NCBI RefSeq assembly: GCF_003419895.1
Contig: NZ_QPMM01000010.1
Location: 62,001 to 126,000 of the forward strand
Direction of reading: 5' to 3'
Source of the DNA: Chitinophaga silvatica
GTDB taxonomy: Bacteria; Bacteroidota; Bacteroidia; Chitinophagales; Chitinophagaceae
DNA: 64,000 bases
Within the stretch, counting starts at the first letter, position 1, and every line of letters begins with the position of its first letter. The notes beneath the pieces are model-generated. The model did no database searches. It had not been told where the DNA came from and saw only the letters and a list, made by a program, of their open reading frames with translations. This document shows, in pieces, positions 17,264-25,616 of the stretch. A program made the position numbers and the translations under genes.

Positions 17264-18541
17264 TTATTTTGTGATGAATGCATAATGCAAACGAATAAGT
17301 GTTAGAAAGTATGGTACATTATCTTTAGGCATCATATGGATAAGTTGGGCAATTTCATGCATCGATTCCCCAGCATTGTCCTTTACTAATGGAATAAGAT
17401 GATCCAAAAACTGTTTTTGACTAATGGCACTAAGAACTTCTTTAACCTGGTTTGTCTTGTCCATTTTGCCTTTAGTGCTGCTGAGTGCATACACTGAGAG
17501 GGATGCCGCAAACTGTTGTGCGCGTTCCCACAGTTGTTCATTGTTAAGCATTGCTAATGTCCAAATTAAGTATGATTGAAAATTCAATTTCTTTTCCTCG
17601 TCTTTCTCTTTAAAAACAGGGAGCTTACCTTCAATAAAATCCTGCAATCCCTTGGGCTGCATTGCATTTACACCGATAGAACCAAATTGGCATGCTTTCA
17701 AAAAACCAAATGCAGTAGCAAATAGTTTTTCTACCTGTATGACATCACTGGTGCCAAAGTATTTTTCGTAAAGATCTACCGGTCTTTTAATGTGTGGCAG
17801 GCGGAAAGGAATAAAACCTACAGTAGTATTGGTTTGTCCGAGGTTATATACATAACCGGTCAGCTGTGAATCAGGGAAGGTACGCGCAACTCCTATTAAT
17901 ACCATTGTCCACGACTGGGTAGCTACCTCGAGCCCACCATCCTTTGCTACACTTATTCCGTTGAACATTGCAGTAGGATCTTCAGGATCAAAAACACGTT
18001 TATCATAACGATGTGCCAACCATTGTCCGTTCCAGGTATTAATTTGGTTAGCTCTTAACTTTGGGGTTTTATTTAAGTATGCACGATAAACCTTCCAGCC
18101 ATCATATATATCCAGAAGCAATTTAGGCTTATCGAAGAAGATAGATAAACCACCCTGGATACCGATTCCCAATCCACTGCCTATCCATGATAAATAAACA
18201 TCTTCTTCCTTATAAGGTATTTTCATACTAGAAATTTGCCCTGATGTTGTTGCTGTGATATCCAGAGATGGGAAGCCTATTGCAATACTAGCATCAGCTG
18301 TGGTATTTGATATTTTATCTATAAGTACATCTAATTTCCGCCGTCGCTCAACTGCCGAAGGAGGTGATCCTTTCTTGATACCCTGAACCAATGGTGAATT
18401 AGTAACCCATTGCATGTATTTTTCCTCATCAAAGAATAATGGAAAATATTCTTCTATGAAAAATTCTTTTGCATTGTAGGTCTTTTCGTATTTCTCATTA
18501 AATGATTTCAGGAATGTCTTCCCAATATTAACTGCTATCAT
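17264..18541 (-). CDS. Cas8-like large subunit of the second type I operon
   Basis: The 425-residue protein begins MIAVNIGKTFLKSFNEKYEKTYNAKEFF and continues with EEYFPLFFDEEKYMQWVTNSPL, which resembles the Cas8/Csp2 proteins of PGING-type systems. The ATG at 18541 is chosen; the frame can extend to a TTG at 18550. It lies 29 bp after cas3 and 12 bp before cas7. Type I large subunits recognise the PAM and recruit Cas3. No zinc-finger cysteine pairs are visible. Function is inferred mostly from operon position and size; it is short for a Cas8 (usually 450-700 residues). Confidence 0.65.
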   Translation of the reverse strand: MIAVNIGKTFLKSFNEKYEKTYNAKEFFIEEYFPLFFDEEKYMQWVTNSPLVQGIKKGSPPSAVERRRKLDVLIDKISNTTADASIAIGFPSLDITATTSGQISSMKIPYKEEDVYLSWIGSGLGIGIQGGLSIFFDKPKLLLDIYDGWKVYRAYLNKTPKLRANQINTWNGQWLAHRYDKRVFDPEDPTAMFNGISVAKDGGLEVATQSWTMVLIGVARTFPDSQLTGYVYNLGQTNTTVGFIPFRLPHIKRPVDLYEKYFGTSDVIQVEKLFATAFGFLKACQFGSIGVNAMQPKGLQDFIEGKLPVFKEKDEEKKLNFQSYLIWTLAMLNNEQLWERAQQFAASLSVYALSSTKGKMDKTNQVKEVLSAISQKQFLDHLIPLVKDNAGESMHEIAQLIHMMPKDNVPYFLTLIRLHYAFITK

Positions 18542-18570
18542 GGGGAGCAACGTTTAAAGGAGTTTAAAAA

Positions 18571-20688
18571 CTATTGTACACTCTCTAGCTTTAAAGAAGC
18601 GGCGATAAGGCCCTCATCCACATCGTATGCTCCATCCGGAATAACAAAGGGATGATTACCTATCTTTAACTGTGGAAAATTTTTAAATGACAAGATTTTA
18701 TAAGAAACAGGTATTTCCATGTCTAGCCTGATAGCATTGTCTGCCAATTCATATAATTTAACGTCCGACTCTATAATACAAGGAACTGTATCTATATCCA
18801 GTTTATCCAACAGGGCCGACTTTGGAGCATGATACAATTCCCTTATACGCCATTTTCCTGCCACAAAAGCTGCATTCAAATCAATGTTTGGGGCTTCAAT
18901 TTCGGGGTATACCTTATCTATTAACTCCTGCAATTTCCTTTCCTGCAATAGCTCACCTTCAGGTAATAGGTCATATGTTCTTCGTAATACCTCTAACTTA
19001 TATGGTCTTGCATCCCTGTTGTTTTTAGGTGGTGGTAACACATATATATCTTTATATTTTCCTATTGTATGAGCATTTCTGATTCTGTTGATTCGACCAA
19101 ATCTCTGAATTAATGCATCAATAGGCGCAACATCAGTAATCATCAGGTCGAAGCTAATATCAAGACTTACTTCCACTACCTGTGTAGCAACTACCCAGCA
19201 AGGCTTTTCCTTCCTATTAAAATCATTTTGGAGTAGTCTTTCTAATGCTCTTCTGGATGACCTCTTAAATCTGCTATGGATAAGCATCTTATCTACATTT
19301 AAATTCTCCTTATTTAACCATCTGTAAAGCTTTTGTGCACGTTCTACCGTGTTGACTACTATTAAAATTTTCAATCCATCCTTAATAGCATCCCTGATAG
19401 TTGGCCCGAGGTCTTCTATTTTTTCTGCTTTATGAATGATATGTCGGTCGAATGTATCCAGCACATTGTCGGGTAGTGACACATCATACACTTGTTCCTT
19501 TCCACCCATAATCTGTAACAGATGATTATATAATGCTGTGGGCATGGTTGCAGTACCAATATGTATTCTGCAATTCAAGGAATAAAGTATTTCTACAATT
19601 TTCAATACTAAGGCCTGCGCATCTTCTGAATAGGTATGAATTTCATCCAAAATCACATCACAACCAGCAAGATCTGTGATTAATGCTTCATAGCCTTTTG
19701 TTGCATAAACAAGCGAAGCAAGTTGGTAAGGGGTAAGAATTTTTATTGAAGCGCCTATATGACGTTGCAATACTTTTTCCTTCAGACTCTCTCCATTTCC
19801 CTGGAGCAAGGAAGCTGCATGCAATAGATGAATCTCTGCATCTGTATCCATTAAATCCTTTTTAATTCTTTCATACATGGCATTGATAGAAGCCTGAAAG
19901 GGGAGGATATAAAATATACGTCCGGTACACCGTTTGAGGAGAAAATAAGTTTTGCCTGTTCCAGTACCGGCCTTTAGCAACGTATGCTTTCGAGGATCGT
20001 TACCTGGAATAAAAGATAATGGATACCATATACTTTGTTGATTATAAAAATTTAGATCCGGAGTGATAAATAATTTTGGAAGGATGTCACCTACTTCGCT
20101 TTCCATATCTGATGCCAGATGGTCAGCCGCCATTAATAATCCTTTCCATTTGGAATAACCAATTCTTTTTACTTCACAATAAGACACTGCCGCTTCAAAG
20201 CTTTTCCTTGCTACTTCTTTCGTAATAGGATTTACTTTTAACCCCAAGTGATGTAAAATCTCTAATGCATTCGGCATCCAGATATCAAATCCAACAGCAT
20301 GTACTTCAAAACAATCTCGTAATCTGTCGTTCAAATCCAATAAACCCATTTCGCCTATATCTTTAAAAATAGACTTATGGTGCGCTACCACCATTTCTAT
20401 TACAGCTGGTCGATCCTGTTCATCTACCAACGATAAGAAAAACAGTGAGGCAATTTCATGTCGAAATACCATTCCAGGTGGCCGTCTGAAATTCACGTCA
20501 AGTGTCTTCTGAAATTGGGTACTCGCCTTGCCAATATCATGAAGTATTGCACCGATATATGCTATTCGCTCGTCGAGGCCCCCATTCCTGGCTATTTTCA
20601 TAGCTATGGAGGCTACATCCTGCAGATGGCGAAGTAATTTGACATTTCGGCGTTTCGATTTTTTGGCTAATAAATGGAGGAAGGACAT
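18571..20688 (-). CDS. cas3: CRISPR-associated helicase-nuclease Cas3
   Basis: The 705-residue protein has an N-terminal HD nuclease: His21, the HD pair His50-Asp51 (ILHDIGK), His77, His103-His104 (VVAHHK) and Asp189 (AADHLAS). The helicase follows: Walker A AGTGTGKT at 240-247, DEIH box at 348-351, GTATMP at about 378-383 and QRFGRINR (motif VI). All key residues are present, so it should be active. Cas3 is recruited by Cascade to nick, unwind and degrade target DNA. The start overlaps the end of cas5 by 22 bp, which suggests translational coupling. Confidence 0.95.
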   Translation of the reverse strand: MSFLHLLAKKSKRRNVKLLRHLQDVASIAMKIARNGGLDERIAYIGAILHDIGKASTQFQKTLDVNFRRPPGMVFRHEIASLFFLSLVDEQDRPAVIEMVVAHHKSIFKDIGEMGLLDLNDRLRDCFEVHAVGFDIWMPNALEILHHLGLKVNPITKEVARKSFEAAVSYCEVKRIGYSKWKGLLMAADHLASDMESEVGDILPKLFITPDLNFYNQQSIWYPLSFIPGNDPRKHTLLKAGTGTGKTYFLLKRCTGRIFYILPFQASINAMYERIKKDLMDTDAEIHLLHAASLLQGNGESLKEKVLQRHIGASIKILTPYQLASLVYATKGYEALITDLAGCDVILDEIHTYSEDAQALVLKIVEILYSLNCRIHIGTATMPTALYNHLLQIMGGKEQVYDVSLPDNVLDTFDRHIIHKAEKIEDLGPTIRDAIKDGLKILIVVNTVERAQKLYRWLNKENLNVDKMLIHSRFKRSSRRALERLLQNDFNRKEKPCWVVATQVVEVSLDISFDLMITDVAPIDALIQRFGRINRIRNAHTIGKYKDIYVLPPPKNNRDARPYKLEVLRRTYDLLPEGELLQERKLQELIDKVYPEIEAPNIDLNAAFVAGKWRIRELYHAPKSALLDKLDIDTVPCIIESDVKLYELADNAIRLDMEIPVSYKILSFKNFPQLKIGNHPFVIPDGAYDVDEGLIAASLKLESVQ

Positions 20689-21266
20689 TCTTTCTTATTA
20701 TTCACAGGGTTACCGGTAATTTCGAGTCGGCCGTACATTGGGGTTGCATTGTCGAACCTATGAAACCCCGTTATAAATGAATCCTCGGCTTCACCAAATC
20801 GCAATTCAAATCCTTCTAATTCGTTAAAGGCATTTTCATCCATTGCTACAACTTCAGGGTCAGGCAAGAGAATGTCTTCATTCCGACAAACACAAATGTG
20901 TTGCTTAATGGCAATTTCGGCAGAATCCTTATCAATAAATGCTAAGAGCAATTCAGGGTCAATCAACAATCCTCTTTCTAATACAGCTCTATTTCTGATC
21001 ATCAACGATTGTTGCTTTTTATACTCCCATCCCCTGGTTTGGGTGACTTCCTTCTGCAAACTAATCATTGTATAAATAATCTTATACCTGGCTATTTTCT
21101 GTAGCCCTTTTTGGGATAATGTTTCAGGGAATAATTTCTTCTCAATTCCTTCCAATGTTGAAGCAGTTAAAAACTGCTGACTGAAGGTCGTCTCATCACG
21201 AACAGCCGTAAAAGGTTTGATAAAACCGAAGGGACCTCTAAATTTAGCGACGTATAGAACGCACAT
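20667..21266 (-). CDS. cas5: Cas5 of the second type I operon (PGING-like)
   Basis: The 199-residue protein has the Cas5 N-terminal RAMP strand and loop: YVAKFRGPFGFIKPFTAVRD, then TTFSQQFLTASTLEGIEKKLFP, equivalent to the TPSAARGILEAI-type helix of Cas5d and Cas5 in general, and a basic central segment (IRNRAVLERG). It caps the crRNA 5' end in Cascade. In type I-C the Cas5 itself cuts the repeat; whether this one can is unknown, and that decides whether this operon needs the Cas6 at 4687. It is the first gene of the operon. Confidence 0.75.
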   Translation of the reverse strand: MCVLYVAKFRGPFGFIKPFTAVRDETTFSQQFLTASTLEGIEKKLFPETLSQKGLQKIARYKIIYTMISLQKEVTQTRGWEYKKQQSLMIRNRAVLERGLLIDPELLLAFIDKDSAEIAIKQHICVCRNEDILLPDPEVVAMDENAFNELEGFELRFGEAEDSFITGFHRFDNATPMYGRLEITGNPVNNKKECPSSIY

Positions 21267-22129
21267 AATGAAAATTGTTTATGGGGAACATATTTTTAAC
21301 TATGATTAGGAATCATAATTAAGATCATTTATCATTTTCATTATTACATACGACAAACCAATGTTAATAGTCTTTTACAAAAGAATATTTTTTAAAAAAA
21401 TTACTCATTACTATATTAACTTCGCTAACGGATGGATTAGCGGAATTGAAAAATGTTCATAGTCTTTTATATTAATCGTACCCTCAATCCATCATCATGT
21501 CAATGCTTCCAAAACTAATCCATACTAGTATTTCCAACACCAGTATAATGTGTTCACCATCACCTTTCTGATTGATAGTTAAATGATACATTTTAATGGA
21601 GGCATTGGAGTTATAATTAAATTCCCATATTTCAGGTCAGTTTATTGTGATAATATATTTCTAATTTCTTCAAGAAATTGTTATTAGAATGTTATTCAAT
21701 TATTTAATCCTTTATTCCATTATATAAATGACTATTATTTCAAAAAAGGCCATATAATAATTAGTAGTTGGATACCTAACCTTTATTGCCATTCTCCTCC
21801 CCCCTCCTTTAGTGCGACCTTATTCTGTATCTGATGCGCCAATATCCCTTGATTTCAGATTAGAATCTTTGTTAAAGTGGTAGTTAAATAAAAATTGACC
21901 TACCATTACATCCGTACAATAGAAACCCACTAATTCCAAAGATCAGGTTTTGCTGATCACTACTTGATTTTCAATATTGATCATCCAGTAGGTGGCATTA
22001 GTATTAAACTGACTATTACATAATACTCCTTCAAATTTATTATTGATTAATTCCTTGTATAGCAAAACAGAAGGAAACAGTCTGATGAACAAAAAACGAG
22101 CATTTCTAACAAAGGAGAACATATTATGA
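21267..22129. other. 863-bp intergenic region upstream of cas5
   Basis: No convincing gene, CRISPR repeat or RNA gene seen. It is A+T rich. It holds the upstream region of cas5, including the dyad at 21301-21317, and a weaker dyad at 21423-21442 (CGCTAA facing TTAGCG). It also ends with the 3' side of the helicase-nuclease gene. No second array or tracr-like element accompanies the operon here. Confidence 0.5.
21301..21317. promoter_or_regulatory. Dyad upstream of cas5 (possible operator)
   Basis: TATGATT-AGG-AATCATA, a perfect 7-bp inverted repeat with a 3-bp centre, 35 bp upstream of the cas5 start at 21266. It shares its TGATT-N3-AATCA core with the dyad at 15235-15251. Confidence 0.45.
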
Positions 22130-24898
22130 TCATCCTAGTTCCATGGCAGTGTTTAATTTTTCAATAATCCTTGCTTCTTCACTATGCCCATCAGTTGATA
22201 ACCTAAGCAATGGAAGGCCTATTATTTCCAAGATATGATCTTTCTTATTGTCTCTTTCCTGCTGCAATTTATTGTCATGAAATGACACTCCATCTACCTC
22301 TATAGCCAAGACAGGAGTTTTGTCAATCTTGTTATATAACAAAAAATCAATTCTTGAATTATTTCTTATGAAGCGGATTTCATCTTCTGAAAATGGTTGA
22401 AAATCGCGAATAAGATCTATAAGCTTGTATTCCCTAACCATATCAATAGATGAGAATTGGGTATCTAATAATATATTTTCACTTAACAACTTGTGAATAA
22501 TGATCTCTGCTGGAGATCCTTTCATATTCTTGTTAGATGAAAGAAACGAAATAAAGACTTGATTATATTCCTTGTATAAAAGATCAAAAACAGAACATAT
22601 ACGGCCTTGAACAATTGTTTCTCTCGGATCAGTGGTATAACATATGTAGCGTATCATATCACCGATGTTTGTTCCGTGAGGTAGTTCCATAGACGCCGAT
22701 TTTACTACAATAAATTCTTTCACAGCTCTTGATACTGCCACATTTATCAGGTTAGGATTATCTATAAATGCTCCTATTTTGTTTTTAACTACATTAAATA
22801 TAATCACCTCTTTCTCACGTCCTTGAAACTTATGTATAGTATCGGATTCTGTTCCAGAGGGCAACTGTTTTTGCAGTATAGCTACATGATTTCTGTATGG
22901 TGCAATAACACCAACTTTAGTAAAGTCTGCAGAATATTTCTCACGGATATACAAATCTGTTTCATCGATCTGTCGTTGATTGTGATTCCCTTTTTCTCCC
23001 GATATATTTGTTTCAATAATCCTAAACGGATGATTATACCCGGAAGTCATAATAGCCAGATTATTCTTGTAGTATTTCTTGTTACAGAATCCAATAATAA
23101 GAGGGTGGCATCTGTAATGTTCTTTTAGTAGTACCGACTTAATGTTAGCTCCATATAAGCTTTTTAGAGAGTCCAGAATATTCTTTCTAACATAGTCGTA
23201 AGCAGGGGAAATATTGTATTTAACCTGAAATTGCTCCGCAGTTGCTTTACTCTGTTCGTCTACGATATGGGTAAGCTGCATACTATCTCCCACTACAATT
23301 GCATTTCGGCAACAAGAGAAACAGGTGGTAGACTTAATAATATCTACCTGCGAAGCTTCATCTATAATCAGATAATCAAAAAGGTACCCTTTTGGAATGC
23401 TAGTGTGTAATGATAAAGTGGAACTCAGAATTACAGGATAACGTGTTGTAAATGCATCAAATTGCTTGCGATAATCTTCAACTTTAAATGTAACTTTATC
23501 TAACCTCCTATACTTTTCAAATAATACAGCATTGAATATTTTTTTAGAACCCTCAATAAAACTGTTAAGATTAGACTTTTCATTATTTGATGTCAACCAG
23601 TTTTTAATGTCCTGGATTTCTTTTTTTATTTTTGCTATATATGATTCATAGAATTTGTGATTTACAAAAATGGGCAACTCTTCAGTATACTGGCTAATAG
23701 TATTCAGGTCGAACAAGCCATATTGCAGAACAAACCGTAATTTATTGATGATCGACAACTTGTTTTCTATATCGATGATTGATAATAAGTTTTTAAATTT
23801 TAAGGCTCTGCCAGAAGTCCATTTGCGGTAAAATTTCTTGTCGAGTTTAGATTTTATACTCTGATTGAGTGGTTGTTCTGCTTTTATGTGTCTAAACTCT
23901 ATTTCAGCATCTGATAACTCTGTTTTCAAAAAGGCTAATTTATTCTGGTAATGAAAACTTCCTGTGAGTATGTTATTCAGATTGAGAACTTTATTCTTTA
24001 GCTTTTTCAACTGTTTCTCCGAAATCTCGAAATCCTGATGTACTGTTTGTTCTTCGATATTGTCGAAAAAAGAGGTTTTGTTGTTGTTATTCCCAAGTGA
24101 AGCCACAATCATCTCATAACCACATTTCGATAACTTCTCCCGTACATTAAATACTGCAGAATTATTGTTCGATACAATTGCAACAGTTTTATTCTGTACA
24201 ATTAGATTGGCTATAATATTTAGTATAGTTTGAGTTTTTCCTGTACCTGGCGGGCCTTCTACTATACTTATACTATTGCTGAGTGCAGTCTCAACTGCCA
24301 ATTTTTGACTCTCATTACAGCCGAAAGGATAAATCAGCATCTCATTTAGAGAGCTCTTACAAGGATTAACTCCATCGATATAGCTAGACAGCACCGTTCT
24401 TGTATCTAATATATCGATATCATCAATAGCCTTGAGTAATATTTCGGTGCTTATTTGATTTGAAAATTTACGATCCGTCTCCTCAGGTTGAATATCAAAT
24501 GCTATATCATTATTTTCTTTCAGTATCTTCCTAAAATAATTGAATACCGATTCTGTCTGTCCAACATTCTTTTTGGTATCACAGATTTCAATATTGGCAT
24601 TGTTTTCAACCGGATAAGAATAATTATCTCTATTTCTAAAAATCAAGTAACGTCCATAATTATCAACCGTATTATATAACTTATTTAATTTGCCCTTCTC
24701 ATATATGCGTACATTTTCTCGTCTTGATACAAGGGGATAATATTGTACTTTGTCAACTCCATAATTATAAGTTCTCCCATTTATAAATGTAATACGATAT
24801 CCTTTATCAGTGCGGATAACCGTAGAAACATCACCTTTGTACTCAAATTTCAGGGATGCTTTATTTTTTAAGTACACTATGAATAAATGATTCATCAA
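22130..24898 (-). CDS. Superfamily 1 helicase fused to a DUF2726-like nuclease domain
   Basis: The 922-residue protein has Walker A GPPGTGKT at 215-222, DEAS box (LIIDEASQVD) at about 513-516, GDSMQLTHI (motif III) and IHKFQGREKEVIIFNVV with NVAVSRA near residues 690-730 (motifs V-VI), as in the Upf1/Dna2/IGHMBP2 group. The C-terminal ~100 residues read SRIDFLLYN, then PVLAIEVDGVSFH and an ERDNKKDHIL-GLPLLRL pattern: a restriction-like (D-ExD-K) nuclease of the DUF2726/Vsr-like type. Helicase-nuclease fusions like this are common in phage defence. It is a single gene next to the second cas operon and the tRNA-Ser locus. Confidence 0.85.
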   Translation of the reverse strand: MMNHLFIVYLKNKASLKFEYKGDVSTVIRTDKGYRITFINGRTYNYGVDKVQYYPLVSRRENVRIYEKGKLNKLYNTVDNYGRYLIFRNRDNYSYPVENNANIEICDTKKNVGQTESVFNYFRKILKENNDIAFDIQPEETDRKFSNQISTEILLKAIDDIDILDTRTVLSSYIDGVNPCKSSLNEMLIYPFGCNESQKLAVETALSNSISIVEGPPGTGKTQTILNIIANLIVQNKTVAIVSNNNSAVFNVREKLSKCGYEMIVASLGNNNNKTSFFDNIEEQTVHQDFEISEKQLKKLKNKVLNLNNILTGSFHYQNKLAFLKTELSDAEIEFRHIKAEQPLNQSIKSKLDKKFYRKWTSGRALKFKNLLSIIDIENKLSIINKLRFVLQYGLFDLNTISQYTEELPIFVNHKFYESYIAKIKKEIQDIKNWLTSNNEKSNLNSFIEGSKKIFNAVLFEKYRRLDKVTFKVEDYRKQFDAFTTRYPVILSSTLSLHTSIPKGYLFDYLIIDEASQVDIIKSTTCFSCCRNAIVVGDSMQLTHIVDEQSKATAEQFQVKYNISPAYDYVRKNILDSLKSLYGANIKSVLLKEHYRCHPLIIGFCNKKYYKNNLAIMTSGYNHPFRIIETNISGEKGNHNQRQIDETDLYIREKYSADFTKVGVIAPYRNHVAILQKQLPSGTESDTIHKFQGREKEVIIFNVVKNKIGAFIDNPNLINVAVSRAVKEFIVVKSASMELPHGTNIGDMIRYICYTTDPRETIVQGRICSVFDLLYKEYNQVFISFLSSNKNMKGSPAEIIIHKLLSENILLDTQFSSIDMVREYKLIDLIRDFQPFSEDEIRFIRNNSRIDFLLYNKIDKTPVLAIEVDGVSFHDNKLQQERDNKKDHILEIIGLPLLRLSTDGHSEEARIIEKLNTAMELG

Positions 24899-25189
24899 AC
24901 TTGTTTATTACATTCAGGATAGTTCCGATGTTACTAATTGAACCCTTAAGCCTGTCGCTCCTTGTATCATTAATCAATACTGTAGGATAATATAAAGAAA
25001 AATCTATTACTTACCACAGTTAGAGTTACCAAAATCTGAGTTTCTGTTTTTCGGAAATTTAAAATGGAAAATGTAGTAATAACAAAAAAGCTTCAAGCTT
25101 TCGATTGGGGCCATAGCTAGGCAGGAATTATATTTTCGGGAAATATGGTAACCAAAATCATTTTTACAAAGTCTTCCTAAAGAAAAATA

Positions 25190-25269
25190 GCCTCCAGATA
25201 TTATCCGAAGGCCATTAATTATTTGCTAGGAGTCAGGGAGTCGAACCCCGGGATCTGTTACAGTCAACA
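25190..25269 (-). pseudogene. Partial copy of tRNA-Ser 3' half and terminator
   Basis: 25230-25269 matches 25349-25388 of the intact tRNA-Ser gene at 38 of 40 bases, covering the acceptor/T-arm/variable-arm part. A decayed copy of its terminator (GCCTCC...GGAGGC-like arms, 25190-25212) lies at the same 119-bp offset (intact copy 25309-25331). The 5' half of the tRNA, with the anticodon arm, is missing. This is a tRNA fragment, not an expressed tRNA. Confidence 0.85.
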
Positions 25270-25302
25270 TCATTGAAACAATGGCTAAGAAAAGCTTAAA
25301 AC

Positions 25303-25337
25303 AAAAAAGCCTTCGCATTATCTGCGAAGGCTTTTTT
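25303..25337 (-). terminator. Terminator of tRNA-Ser
   Basis: A perfect 15-bp stem (AAAAAAGCCTTCGCA / TGCGAAGGCTTTTTT) around a 5-nt loop, 8 bp after the tRNA 3' end on the minus strand, with a T-run. Confidence 0.9.
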
Positions 25338-25344
25338 GTTTCTG

Positions 25345-25429
25345 CGGAGAGTCAGGGATTCGAACCCCGGGACCTGTTACAGTCAACAGTTTTCAAGACT
25401 GCCGCAATCGACCGCTCTGCCAACTCTCC
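25345..25429 (-). tRNA. tRNA-Ser (anticodon TGA)
   Basis: The minus strand folds into an 85-nt class II tRNA: acceptor GGAGAGT/ACTCTCC with a G discriminator, D arm, anticodon loop CTTGAAA giving TGA, a long variable arm and the T loop GGTTCGAATCC. CCA is not encoded. The 3' end faces the partial copy and the defence genes to the left. Confidence 0.96.
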
Positions 25430-25616
25430 AGTGGATTGCAAAAGTATAAAAGTGATTTCAAATAAAAAATTTTTTCTCACTTTTTTCTGTAAAAACCCAC
25501 TATTTATGGCTTTGCGATCTACGGACCTAAGCGATTTACTTATTCCTGTCTATTGGTAAATGCTCGTCGGTATTGATTTCCATGCGATTTCGCTTTGATC
25601 CGTAGTTCGCAAAAAT

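Noticed and set aside
21267..22129. Possible second CRISPR array upstream of cas5
   Set aside because: No regularly spaced repeat was found by eye in this A+T-rich stretch.
25281..25559. A 92-codon plus-strand open frame
   Set aside because: It runs antisense through the tRNA-Ser gene and its terminator.
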